From Plantago ovata (taxonomy: Eukaryota; Streptophyta; Magnoliopsida; Lamiales; Plantaginaceae): a DNA stretch of 64,000 nt. The stretch lies in assembly GCA_028274465.1 (NCBI GenBank), contig CM051458.1, forward strand, positions 39,160,744-39,224,743, in the 5' to 3' direction. Both the position numbers and the translations under genes were made by a program. Shown piece by piece: positions 41,101 to 51,800 of this stretch. Positions within the stretch are counted from its first letter, which is position 1; each line of letters starts with the position of its first letter. Below the pieces are notes generated by a model. The model was not told the origin of the DNA. It saw only the letters and a list, made by a program, of their open reading frames with translations, and made no database searches.

Positions 41101-42724
41101 TGTTGTTCTAGATAAAGGGAAGACATACAACTCATTCTTTACATGGGATTGTATCTTTCATCTACCTAAAGCAATAGAAAGTGAATGAATGAATCAATAG
41201 ACAACTAATCTAGTTTGTAAGGGTAATGGAAAGGTTAGTTTCAGCTATAGTACTTGTAGTTAGTTCTCTGCTATGTTTGAGGAAAGGGATATCATAATGG
41301 AACACTCTAAATAGCAATCTAACTAATCTAGTGATCTAGTAGTTGATCTAGTAGTTGTTCTATACATACAACTCATTCTTTACATGGCATTGTATCTTTC
41401 ATCTACGTAAAGCAATAGAAAGTGGATGAATGAATCATCTAGTTAGTAAGCACAATAGATAGGTTAGTTTCAATGGACTCTTTAACTTGCTCATTAAGGA
41501 AGCAAGGGAACTTCTTATTTGATTGTGTATATAACTCTAGTACTTGTAGTTAGTTCTCTCCTATGTTTGCGGAAAGGATATCATAACGGAACACTCTATA
41601 TAGCAATCTAACTAATCTAGTGATCTAGTTGTTGTTCTAGATAAAGGGAAGACATACAACTCATTCTTTACATGGGATTGTATCTTTCATCTACCTAAAG
41701 CAATAGAAAGTGAATGAATGAATCAATAGACAACTAATCTAGTTTGTAAGGGTAATGGAAAGGTTAGTTTCAGCTATAGTACTTGTAGTTAGTTCTCTGC
41801 TATGTTTGAGGAAAGGGATATCATAATGGAACACTCTAAATAGCAATCTAACTAATCTAGTGATCTAGTAGTTGATCTAGTAGTTGTTCTATACATACAA
41901 CTCATTCTTTACATGGCATTGTATCTTTCATCTACGTAAAGCAATAGAAAGTGGATGAATGAATCATCTAGTTAGTAAGCACAATAGATAGGTTAGTTTC
42001 AATGGACTCTTTAACTTGCTCATTAAGGAAGCAAGGGAACTTCTTATTTGATTGTGTATATAACTCTAGTACTTGTAGTTAGTTCTCTCCTATGTTTGCG
42101 GAAAGGATATCATAACGGAACACTCTATATAGCAATCTAACTAATCTAGTGATCTAGTTGTTGTTCTAGATAAAGGGAAGACATACAACTCATTCTTTAC
42201 ATGGGATTGTATCTTTCATCTACCTAAAGCAATAGAAAGTGAATGAATGAATCAATAGACAACTAATCTAGTTTGTAAGGGTAATGGAAAGGTTAGTTTC
42301 AGCTATAGTACTTGTAGTTAGTTCTCTGCTATGTTTGAGGAAAGGGATATCATAATGGAACACTCTAAATAGCAATCTAACTAATCTAGTGATCTAGTAG
42401 TTGTTCTAGTACATACATACTCATTCTTTACATGGCATTGTATCTTTCATCTACGTAAAGCAATAGAAAGTGGATGAATGAATCATCTAGTTAGTAAGCA
42501 CAATAGATAGGTTAGTTTCAATGGACTCTTTAACTTGCTCATTAAGGAAGCAAGGGAACTTCTTATTTGATTGTGTATATAACTCTAGTACTTGTAGTTA
42601 GTTCTCTCCTATGTTTGCGGAAAGGGATATCAAACGGAACACTCTATATAGCAATCTAACTAATCTAGTGATCTAGTTGTTGTTCTAGATAAAGGGAAGA
42701 CATACAACTCATTCTTTGCATGGG

Positions 42725-42965
42725 ATTGTATCTTTCATCTACCTAAAGCAATAGAAAGTGAATGAATGAATCAATAGACAACTAATCTAGTTTGTAAGGG
42801 TAATGGAAAGGTTAGTTTCAGCTATAGTACTTGTAGTTAGTTCTCTGCTATGTTTGAGGAAAGGGATATCATAATGGAACACTCTAAATAGCAATCTAAC
42901 TAATCTAGTGATCTAGTAGTTGATCTAGTAGTTGTTCTATACATACAACTCATTCTTTACATGGC
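42725..42965 (+). repeat. S monomer with two 12-bp units (241 bp)
   Basis: An S unit in which gatctagtagtt occurs twice in tandem (42910-42921 and 42922-42933), just before gttctatacatac. Units with one copy are 229 bp, so the whole length difference is one 12-bp unit. In the five-monomer HORs to the right, the first S usually has two copies and the second has one. Confidence 0.92.
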
Positions 42966-43255
42966 ATTGTATCTTTCATCTACGTAAAGCAATAGAAAGT
43001 GGATGAATGAATCATCTAGTTAGTAAGCACAATAGATAGGTTAGTTTCAATGGACTCTATAACTTGCTCATTAAGGAAGCAAGGGAACTTCTTATTTGAT
43101 TGTGTATATAACTCTAGTACTTGTAGTTAGTTCTCTGCTATGTTTGAGGAAAGGGATATCATAATGGAACACTCTAAATAGCAATCTAACTAATCTAGTG
43201 ATCTAGTAGTTGATCTAGTAGTTGTTCTATACATACAACTCATTCTTTACATGGC
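42966..43255 (+). repeat. Reference H (hybrid) monomer, 290 bp
   Basis: A clean example of the hybrid type. The head acgtaaagcaatag and the middle (cttgctcattaaggaagc, gattgtgtatataac) are those of L. From gttctctgctatgtttgagg onward, through taatggaac and the tail ctatacatac with catggc, it is S. The switch lies within or close to the shared word agtacttgtagttagttctct. A single crossover there between an L and a neighbouring S would give this unit. It is followed by an L head, as an S would be. Confidence 0.92.
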
Positions 43256-44304
43256 ATTGTATCTTTCATCTACGTAAAGCAATAGAAAGTGGATGAATGA
43301 ATCATCTAGTTAGTAAGCACAATAGATAGGTTAGTTTCAATGGACTCTTTAACTTGCTCATTAAGGAAGCAAGGGAACTTCTTATTTGATTGTGTATATA
43401 ACTCTAGTACTTGTAGTTAGTTCTCTCCTATGTTTGCGGAAAGGGATATCATAACGGAACACTCTATATAGCAATCTAACTAATCTAGTGATCTAGTTGT
43501 TGTTCTAGATAAAGGGAAGACATACAACTCATTCTTTACATGGGATTGTATCTTTCATCTACCTAAAGCAATAGAAAGTGAATGAATGAATCAATAGACA
43601 ACTAATCTAGTTTGTAAGGGTAATGGAAAGGTTAGTTTCAGCTATAGTACTTGTAGTTAGTTCTCTGCTATGTTTGAGGAAAGGGATATCATAATGGAAC
43701 ACTCTAAATAGCAATCTAACTAATCTAGTGATCTAGTAGATCTAGTAGTTGTTCTATACATACAACTCATTCTTTACATGGCATTGTATCTTTCATCTAC
43801 GTAAAGCAATAGAAAGTGGATGAATGAATCATCTAGTTAGTAAGCACAATAGATAGGTTAGTTTCAATGGACTCTTTAACTTGCTCATTAAGGAAGCAAG
43901 GGAACTTCTTATTTGATTGTGTATATAACTCTAGTACTTGTAGTTAGTTCTCTCCTATGTTTGCGGAAAGGGATATCATAACGGAACACTCTATATAGCA
44001 ATCTAACTAATCTAGTGATCTAGTTGTTGTTCTAGATAAAGGGAAGACATACAACTCATTCTTTACATGGGATTGTATCTTTCATCTACCTAAAGCAATA
44101 GAAAGTGAATGAATGAATCAATAGACAACTAATCTAGTTTGTAAGGGTAATGGAAAGGTTAGTTTCAGCTATAGTACTTGTAGTTAGTTCTCTGCTATGT
44201 TTGAGGAAAGGGATATCATAATGGAACACTCTAAATAGCAATCTAATCTAGTGATCTAGTGATCTAGTAGTTGTTCTATACATACAACTCATTCTTTACA
44301 TGGC

Positions 44305-44593
44305 ATTGTATCTTTCATCTACATAAAGCAATAGAAAGTGGATGAATGAATCATCTAGTTAGTAAGCACAATAGATAGGTTAGTTTCAATGGACTCTTTA
44401 ACTTGCTCATTAAGGAAGCAAGGGAACTTCTTATTTGATTGTGTATATAACTCTAGTACTTGTAGTTAGTTCTCTCCTATGTTTGCGGAAAGGGATATCA
44501 TAACGGAACACTCTATATAGCAATCTAACTAATCTAGTGATCTAGTTGTTGTTCTAGATAAAGGGAAGACATACAACTCATTCTTTACATGGG
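44305..44593 (+). repeat. Reference L monomer, 289 bp
   Basis: A clean L unit. In order it has the head with acataaagc (usually acgtaaagc), catctagttagtaagc, the L-only stretch from atggactc to tataactct (about 66 bases), the shared core agtacttgtagttag, ctcctatgtttgcgg, ataacggaac, tatatagcaatc, then the L-only tail gttctagataaagg and gaagacatac, ending catggg. The usual L has three CpG sites (acgt, tgcgg, aacgg); this one has lost the first by C to T on the opposite strand. It is always followed by an S unit. Confidence 0.93.
44402..44422 (+). repeat. Short inverted repeat in the L/H middle
   Basis: cttgct (44402-44407), a 9-base spacer, then agcaag (44417-44422), a perfect 6-bp dyad. It recurs at the same place in nearly all L and H units on either strand and is absent from S. 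It could extrude a small hairpin or mark a dimeric protein site. No function is shown by the sequence. Confidence 0.75.
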
Positions 44594-44822
44594 ATTGTAT
44601 CTTTCATCTACCTAAAGCAATAGAAAGTGAATGAATGAATCAATAGACAACTAATCTAGTTTGTAAGGGTAATGGAAAGGTTAGTTTCAGCTATAGTACT
44701 TGTAGTTAGTTCTCTCCTATGTTTGAGGAAAGGGATATCATAATGGAACACTCTAAATAGCAATCTAACTAATCTAGTGATCTAGTAGTTGTTCTATACA
44801 TACAACTCATTCTTTACATGGC
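44594..44822 (+). repeat. Reference S monomer, 229 bp
   Basis: A clean S unit, about 32% GC (74 of 229 by hand count). It has head acctaaagcaatag, gaatgaatgaatc, caatagacaactaatc, aagggtaatgg, ggttagtttcagctatag, the shared core, tgaggaaagggatatc, taatggaacac, aaatagc, gatctagtagtt once, and tail ctatacatac ending catggc. Relative to L, the stretch between ggttagtttca and agtacttg is about 5 bases instead of 66, which explains the 60-bp length difference. It contains no CpG. Confidence 0.93.
44787..44807 (+). repeat. Short inverted repeat in the S/H tail
   Basis: agttgt (44787-44792), a 9-base spacer, then acaact (44802-44807), a perfect 6-bp dyad. It has the same stem and loop size as the dyad in the L middle but unrelated sequence. 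It recurs in S and H tails. In L tails the two arms are separated by a much longer spacer containing gataaagggaag. Confidence 0.72.
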
Positions 44823-45858
44823 ATTGTATCTTTCATCTACGTAAAGCAATAGAAAGTGGATGAATGAATCATCTAGTTAGTAAGCACAATAGATAGGTTA
44901 GTTTCAATGGACTCTTTAACTTGCTCATTAAGGAAGCAAGGGAACTTCTTATTTGATTGTGTATATAACTCTAGTACTTGTAGTTAGTTCTCTCCTATGT
45001 TTGCGGAAAGGGATATCATAACGGAACACTCTATATAGCAATCTAACTAATCTAGTGATCTAGTTGTTGTTCTAGATAAAGGGAAGACATACAACTCATT
45101 CTTTGCATGGGATTGTATCTTTCATCTACCTAAAGCAATAGAAAGTGAATGAATGAATCAATAGACAACTAATCTAGTTTGTAAGGGTAATGGAAAGGTT
45201 AGTTTCAGCTATAGTACTTGTAGTTAGTTCTCTGCTATGTTTGAGGAAAGGGATATCATAATGGAACACTCTAAATAGCAATCTAACTAATCTAGTGATC
45301 TAGTAGTTGTTCTATACATACAACTCATTCTTTACATGGCATTGTATCTTTCATCTACGTAAAGCAATAGAAAGTGGATGAATGAATCATCTAGTTAGTA
45401 AGCACAATAGATAGGTTAGTTTCAATGGACTCTTTAACTTGCTCATTAAGGAAGCAAGGGAACTTCTTATTTGATTGTGTATATAACTCTAGTACTTGTA
45501 GTTAGTTCTCTCCTATGTTTGCGGAAAGGGATATCATAACGGAACACTCTATATAGCAATCTAACTAATCTAGTGATCTAGTTGTTGTTCTAGATAAAGG
45601 GAAGACATACAACTCATTCTTTACATGGGATTGTATCTTTCATCTACCTAAAGCAATAGAAAGTGGATGAATGAATCAATAGACAACTAATCTAGTTTGT
45701 AACGGTAATGGAAAGGTTAGTTTCAGCTATAGTACTTGTAGTTAGTTCTCTGCTATGTTTGAGGAAAGGGATATCATAATGGAACACTCTAAATAGCAAT
45801 CTAACTAATCTAGTGATCTAGTAGTTGTTCTATACATACAACTCATTCTTTACATGGC

Positions 45859-48800
45859 ATTGTATCTTTCATCTACGTAAAGCAATAGAAAGTGGATGAA
45901 TGAATCATCTAGTTAGTAAGCACAATAGATAGGTTAGTTTCAATGGACTCTATAACTTGCTCATTAAGGAAGCAAGGGAACTTCTTATTTGATTGTGTAT
46001 ATAACTCTAGTACTTGTAGTTAGTTCTCTGCTATGTTTGAGGAAAGGGATATCATAATGGAACACTCTAAACAGCAATCTAACTAATCTAGTGATCTAGT
46101 AGTTGATCTAGTAGTTGTTCTATACATACAACTCATTCTTTACATGGCATTGTATCTTTCATCTACGTAAAGCAATAGAAAGTGGATGAATGAATCATCT
46201 AGTTAGTAAGCACAATAGATAGGTTAGTTTCAATGGACTCTTTAACTTGCTCATTAAGGAAGCAAGGGGACTTCTTATTTGATTGTGTATATAACTCTAG
46301 TACTTGTAGTTAGTTCTCTCCTATGTTTGAGGAAAGGGATATCATAACGGAACACTCTATATAGCAATCTAACTAATCTAGTGATCTAGTTGTTGTTCTA
46401 GATAAAGGGAAGACATACAACTCATTCTTTGCATGGGATTGTATCTTTCATCTACCTAAAGCAATAGAAAGTGAATGAATGAATCAATAGACAACTAATC
46501 TAGTTTGTAAGGGTAATGGAAAGGTTAGTTTCAGCTATAGTACTTGTAGTTAGTTCTCTGCTATGTTTGAGGAAAGGGATATCATAATGGAACACTCTAA
46601 ATAGCAATCTAACTAATCTAGTGATCTAGTAGTTGATCTAGTAGTTGTTCTATACATACAACTCATTCTTTACATGGCATTGTATCTTTCATCTACGTAA
46701 AGCAATAGAAAGTGGATGAATGAATCATCTAGTTAGTAAGCACAATAGATAGGTTAGTTTCAATGGACTCTTTAACTTGCTCATTAAGGAAGCAAGGGAC
46801 TTCTTATTTGATTGTGTATATAACTCTAGTACTTGTAGTTAGTTCTCTCCTATGTTTGCGGAAAGGGATATCATAACGGAACACTCTATATAGCAATCTA
46901 ACTCTAGTGATCTAGTTGTTGTTCTAGATAAAGGGAAGACATACAACTCATTCTTTGCATGGGATTGTATCTTTCATCTACCTAAAGCATAGAAAGTGGA
47001 TGAATGAATCAATAGACAACTAATCTAGTTTGTAACGGTAATGGAAAGGTTAGTTTCAGCTATAGTACTTGTAGTTAGTTCTCTGCTATGTTTGAGGAAA
47101 GGGATATCATAATGGAACACTCTAAATAGCAATCTAACTAATCTAGTGATCTAGTAGTTGTTCTATACATACAACTCATTCTTTACATGGCATTGTATCT
47201 TTCATCTACGTAAAGCAATAGAAAGTGGATGAATGAATCATCTAGTTAGTAAGCACAATAGATAGGTTAGTTTCAATGGACTCTAAACTTGCTCATTAAG
47301 GAAGCAAGGGAACTTCTTATTTGATTGTGTATATAACTCTAGTACTTGTAGTTAGTTCTCTGCTATGTTTGAGGAAAGGGATATCATAATGGAACACTCT
47401 AAACAGCAATCTAACTAATCTAGTGATCTAGTAGTTGATCTAGTAGTTGTTCTATACATACAACTCATTCTTTACATGGCATTGTATCTTTCATCTACGT
47501 AAAGCAATAGAAAGTGGATGAATGAATCATCTAGTTAGTAAGCACAATAGATAGGTTAGTTTCAATGGACTCTTTAACTTGCTCATTAAGGAAGCAAGGG
47601 GACTTCTTATTTGATTGTGTATATAACTCTAGTACTTGTAGTTAGTTCTCTCCTATGTTTGAGGAAAGGGATATCATAACGGAACACTCTATATAGCAAT
47701 CTCACTAATCTAGTGATCTAGTTGTTGTTCTAGATAAAGGGAAGACATACAACTCATTCTTTGCATGGGATTGTATCTTTCATCTAACTAAAGTAATAGA
47801 AAGTGAATGAATGAATCAATAGACAACTAATCTAGTTTGTAAGGGTAATGGAAAGGTTAGTTTCAGCTATAGTACTTGTAGTTAGTTCTCTGCTATGTTT
47901 GAGGAAAGGGATATCATAATGGAACACTCTAAATAGCAATCTAACTAATCTAGTGATCTAGTAGTTGATCTAGTAGTTGTTCTATACATACAACTCATTC
48001 TTTACATGGCATTGTATCTTTCATCTACGTAAAGCAATAGAAAGTGGATGAATGAATCATCTAGTTAGTAAGCACAATAGATAGGTTAGTTTCAATGGAC
48101 TCTTTAACTTGCTCATTAAGGAAGCAAGGGACTTCTTATTTGATTGTGTATATAACTCTAGTACTTGTAGTTAGTTCTCTCCTATGTTTGCGGAAAGGGA
48201 TATCATAACGGAACACTCTATGTAGCAATCTAACTAATCTAGTGATCTAGTTGTTGTTCTAGATAAAGGGAAGACATACAACTCATTCTTTGCATGGGAT
48301 TGTATCTTTCATCTACCTAAAGCAATAGAAAGTGGATGAATGAATCAATAGACAACTAATCTAGTTTGTAACGGTAATGGAAAGGTTAGTTCAGCTATAG
48401 TACTTGTAGTTAGTTCTCTGCTATGTTTGAGGAAAGGGATATCATAATGGAACACTCTAAATAGCAATCTAACTAATCTAGTGATCTAGTAGTTGTTCTA
48501 TACATACAACTCATTCTTTACATGGCATTGTATCTTTCATCTACGTAAAGCAATAGAAAGTGGATGAATGAATCATCTAGTTAGTAAGCACAATAGATAG
48601 GTTAGTTTCAATGGACTCTATAACTTGCTCATTAAGGAAGCAAGGGAACTTCTTATTTGATTGTGTATATAACTCTAGTACTTGTAGTTAGTTCTCTGCT
48701 ATGTTTGAGGAAAGGGATATCATAATGGAACACTCTAAATAGCAATCTAACTAATCTAGTGATCTAGTAGTTGTCTCTATACATACAACTCATTCTTTAC

Positions 48801-51800
48801 ATGGCATTGTATCTTTCATCTACGTAAAGCAATAGAAAGTGGATGAATGAATCATCTAGTTAGTAAGCACAATAGATAGGTTAGTTTCAATGGACTCTTT
48901 AACTTGCTCATTAAGGAAGCAAGGGACTTCTTATTTGATTGTGTATATAACTCTAGTACTTGTAGTTAGTTCTCTCCTATGTTTGCGGAAAGGGATATCA
49001 TAACGGAACACTCTATATAGCAATCTCACTAATCTAGTGATCTAGTTGTTGTTCTAGATAAAGGGAAGACATACAACTCATTCTTTGCATGGGATTGTAT
49101 CTTTCATCTAACTAAAGTAATAGAAAGTGAATGAATGAATCAATAGACAACTAATCTAGTTTGTAAGGGTAATGGAAAGGTTAGTTCCAGCTATAGTACT
49201 TGTAGTTAGTTCTCTGCTATGTTTGAGGAAAGGGATATCATAATGGAACACTCTAAATAGCAATCTAACTAATCTAGTGATCTAGTAGTTGATCTAGTAG
49301 TTGTTCTATACATACAACTCATTCTTTACATGGCATTGTATCTTTCATCTACGTAAAGCAATAGAAAGTGGATGAATGAATCATCTAGTTAGTAAGCACA
49401 ATAGATAGGTTAGTTTCAATGGACTCTTTAACTTGCTCATTAAGGAAGCAAGGGGACTTCTTATTTGATTGTGTATATAACTCTAGTACTTGTAGTTAGT
49501 TCTCTCCTATGTTTGCGGAAAGGGATATCATAACGGAACACTCTATATAGCAATCTCACTAATCTAGTGATCTAGTTGTTGTTCTAGATAAAGGGAAGAC
49601 ATACAACTCATTCTTTGCATGGGATTGTATCTTTCATCTAACTAAAGTAATAGAAAGTGAATGAATGAATCAATAGACAACTAATCTAGTTTGTAAGGGT
49701 AATGGAAAGGTTAGTTTCAGCTATAGTACTTGTAGTTAGTTCTCTTCTATGTTTGAGGAAAGGGATATCATAATGGAACACTCTAAATAGCAATCTAACT
49801 AATCTAGTGATCTAGTAGTTGTTCTATACATACAACTCATTCTTTACATGGCATTGTATCTTTCATCTACGTAAAGCAATAGAAAGTGGATGAATGAATC
49901 ATCTAGTTAGTAAGCACAATAGATAGGTTAGTTTCAATGGACTCTTTAACTTGCTCATTAAGGAAGCAAGGGGACTTCTTATTTGATTGTGTATATAACT
50001 CTAGTACTTGTAGTTAGTTCTCTCCTATGTTTGCGGAAAGGGATATCATAACGGAACACTCTATATAGCAATCTCACTAATCTAGTGATCTAGTTGTTGT
50101 TCTAGATAAAGGGAAGACATACAACTCATTCTTTGCATGGGATTGTATCTTTCATCTAACTAAAGTAATAGAAAGTGAATGAATGAATCAATAGACAACT
50201 AATCTAGTTTGTAAGGGTAATGGAAAGGTTAGTTTCAGCTATAGTACTTGTAGTTAGTTCTCTGCTATGTTTGAGGAAAGGGATATCATAATGGAACACT
50301 CTAAATAGCAATCTAACTAATCTAGTGATCTAGTAGTTGTTCTATACATACAACTCATTCTTTACATGGCATTGTATCTTTCATCTACGTAAAGCAATAG
50401 AAAGTGGATGAATGAATCATCTAGTTAGTAAGCACAATAGATAGGTTAGTTTCAATGGACTCTTTAACTTGCTCATTAAGGAAGCAAGGGAACTTCTTAT
50501 TTGATTGTGTATATAACTCTAGTACTTGTAGTTAGTTCTCTCCTATGTTTGCGGAAAGGGATATCATAACGGAACACTCTATGTAGCAATCTAACTAATC
50601 TAGTGATCTAGTTGTTGTTCTAGATAAAGGGAAGACATACAACTCATTCTTTGCATGGGATTGTATCTTTCATCTACCTAAAGCATTAGAAAGTGGATGA
50701 ATGAATCAATAGACAACTAATCTAGTTTGTAACGGTAATGGAAAGGTTAGTTTCAGCTATAGTACTTGTAGTTAGTTCTCTGCTATGTTTGAGGAAAGGG
50801 ATATCATAATGGAACACTCTAAATAGCAATCTAACTAATCTAGTGATCTAGTAGTTGTTCTATACATACAACTCATTCTTTACATGGCATTGTATCTTTC
50901 ATCTACGTAAAGCAATAGAAAGTGGATGAATGAATCATCTAGTTAGTAAGCACAATAGATAGGTTAGTTTCAATGGACTCTATAACTTGCTCATTAAGGA
51001 AGCAAGGGAACTTCTTATTTGATTGTGTATATAACTCTAGTACTTGTAGTTAGTTCTCTGCTATGTTTGAGGAAAGGGATATCATAATGGAACACTCTAA
51101 ACAGCAATCTAACTAATCTAGTGATCTAGTATTGATCTAGTAGTTGTTCTATACATACAACTCATTATTTACATGGCATTGTATCTTTCATCTACGTAAA
51201 GCAATAGAAAGTGGATGAATGAATCATCTAGTTAGTAAGCACAATAGATAGGTTAGTTTCAATGGACTCTTTAACTTGCTCATTAAGGAAGCAAGGGGAC
51301 TTCTTATTTGATTGAGTATATAACTCTAGTACTTGTAGTTAGTTCTCTTCTATGTTTGAGGAAAGGGATATCATAACGGAACACTCTATATAGCATTCTC
51401 ATAATCTAGTGATCTAGTTGTTGTTCTAGATAAAGGGAAGACATACAACTCATTCTTTGCATGGGATTGTATCTTTCATCTAACTAAAGTAATAGAAAGT
51501 GAATGAATGAATCAATAGACAACTAATCTAGTTTGTAAGGGTAATGGAAAGGTTAGTTTCAGCTATAGTACTTGTAGTTAGTTCTCTGCTATGTTTGAGG
51601 AAAGGGATATCATAATGGAACACTCTAAATAGCAATCTAACTAATCTAGTGATCTAGTAGTTGATCTAGTAGTTGTTCTATACATACAACTCATTCTTTA
51701 CATGGCATTGTATCTTTCATCTACGTAAAGCAATAGAAAGTGGATGAATGAATCATCTAGTTAGTAAGCACAATAGATAGGTTAGTTTCAATGGACTCTT

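Larger units (their letters stand above)
38146..45858 (+). repeat. Satellite array, domain E: regular L-S dimers
   Basis: After a partial tail (38146-38200): H 38201, L 38487, S 38773, L 39006, S 39295, L 39530, S 39819, L 40050, S 40339, H 40570, L 40859, S 41148, L 41389, S 41677, L 41918, S 42206, L 42437, S 42725, H 42966, L 43256, S 43545, L 43783, S 44072, L 44305, S 44594, L 44823, S 45112, L 45341, S 45630. The L-S dimer is 518-530 bp, depending on the 12-bp unit count. Most L units here end in ctttacatggg instead of the ctttgcatggg seen elsewhere, and S heads are acctaaagcaatag. L units between 39.0 and 45.6 kb look almost identical by eye, which suggests recent homogenisation. The first 700 bases are indel-rich, as expected at a contig edge. 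Confidence 0.97.

Noticed and set aside
44440-44460. TATA-box promoter in L and H
   Set aside because: gtgtatataac recurs in every L and H, but there is no downstream gene, and a TATA-like word is expected in DNA this rich in A and T. Satellite transcription cannot be judged from sequence.
44460-44510. CENP-B box
   Set aside because: The nearest word, tgtttgcggaaaggg in L, does not fit the core TTCG....A..CGGG pattern, and no other site in the monomers does.
44623-44640. Microsatellite locus (gaat)3
   Set aside because: It is part of the monomer with fixed copy number (gaatgaatgaatc in S, ggatgaatgaatc in L), so it is not an independent expanding repeat.
44660-44680. Telomere-like motif
   Set aside because: gtaagggtaatgg in S resembles a telomere unit for a few bases but is not tandemly repeated as TTAGGG or TTTAGGG.
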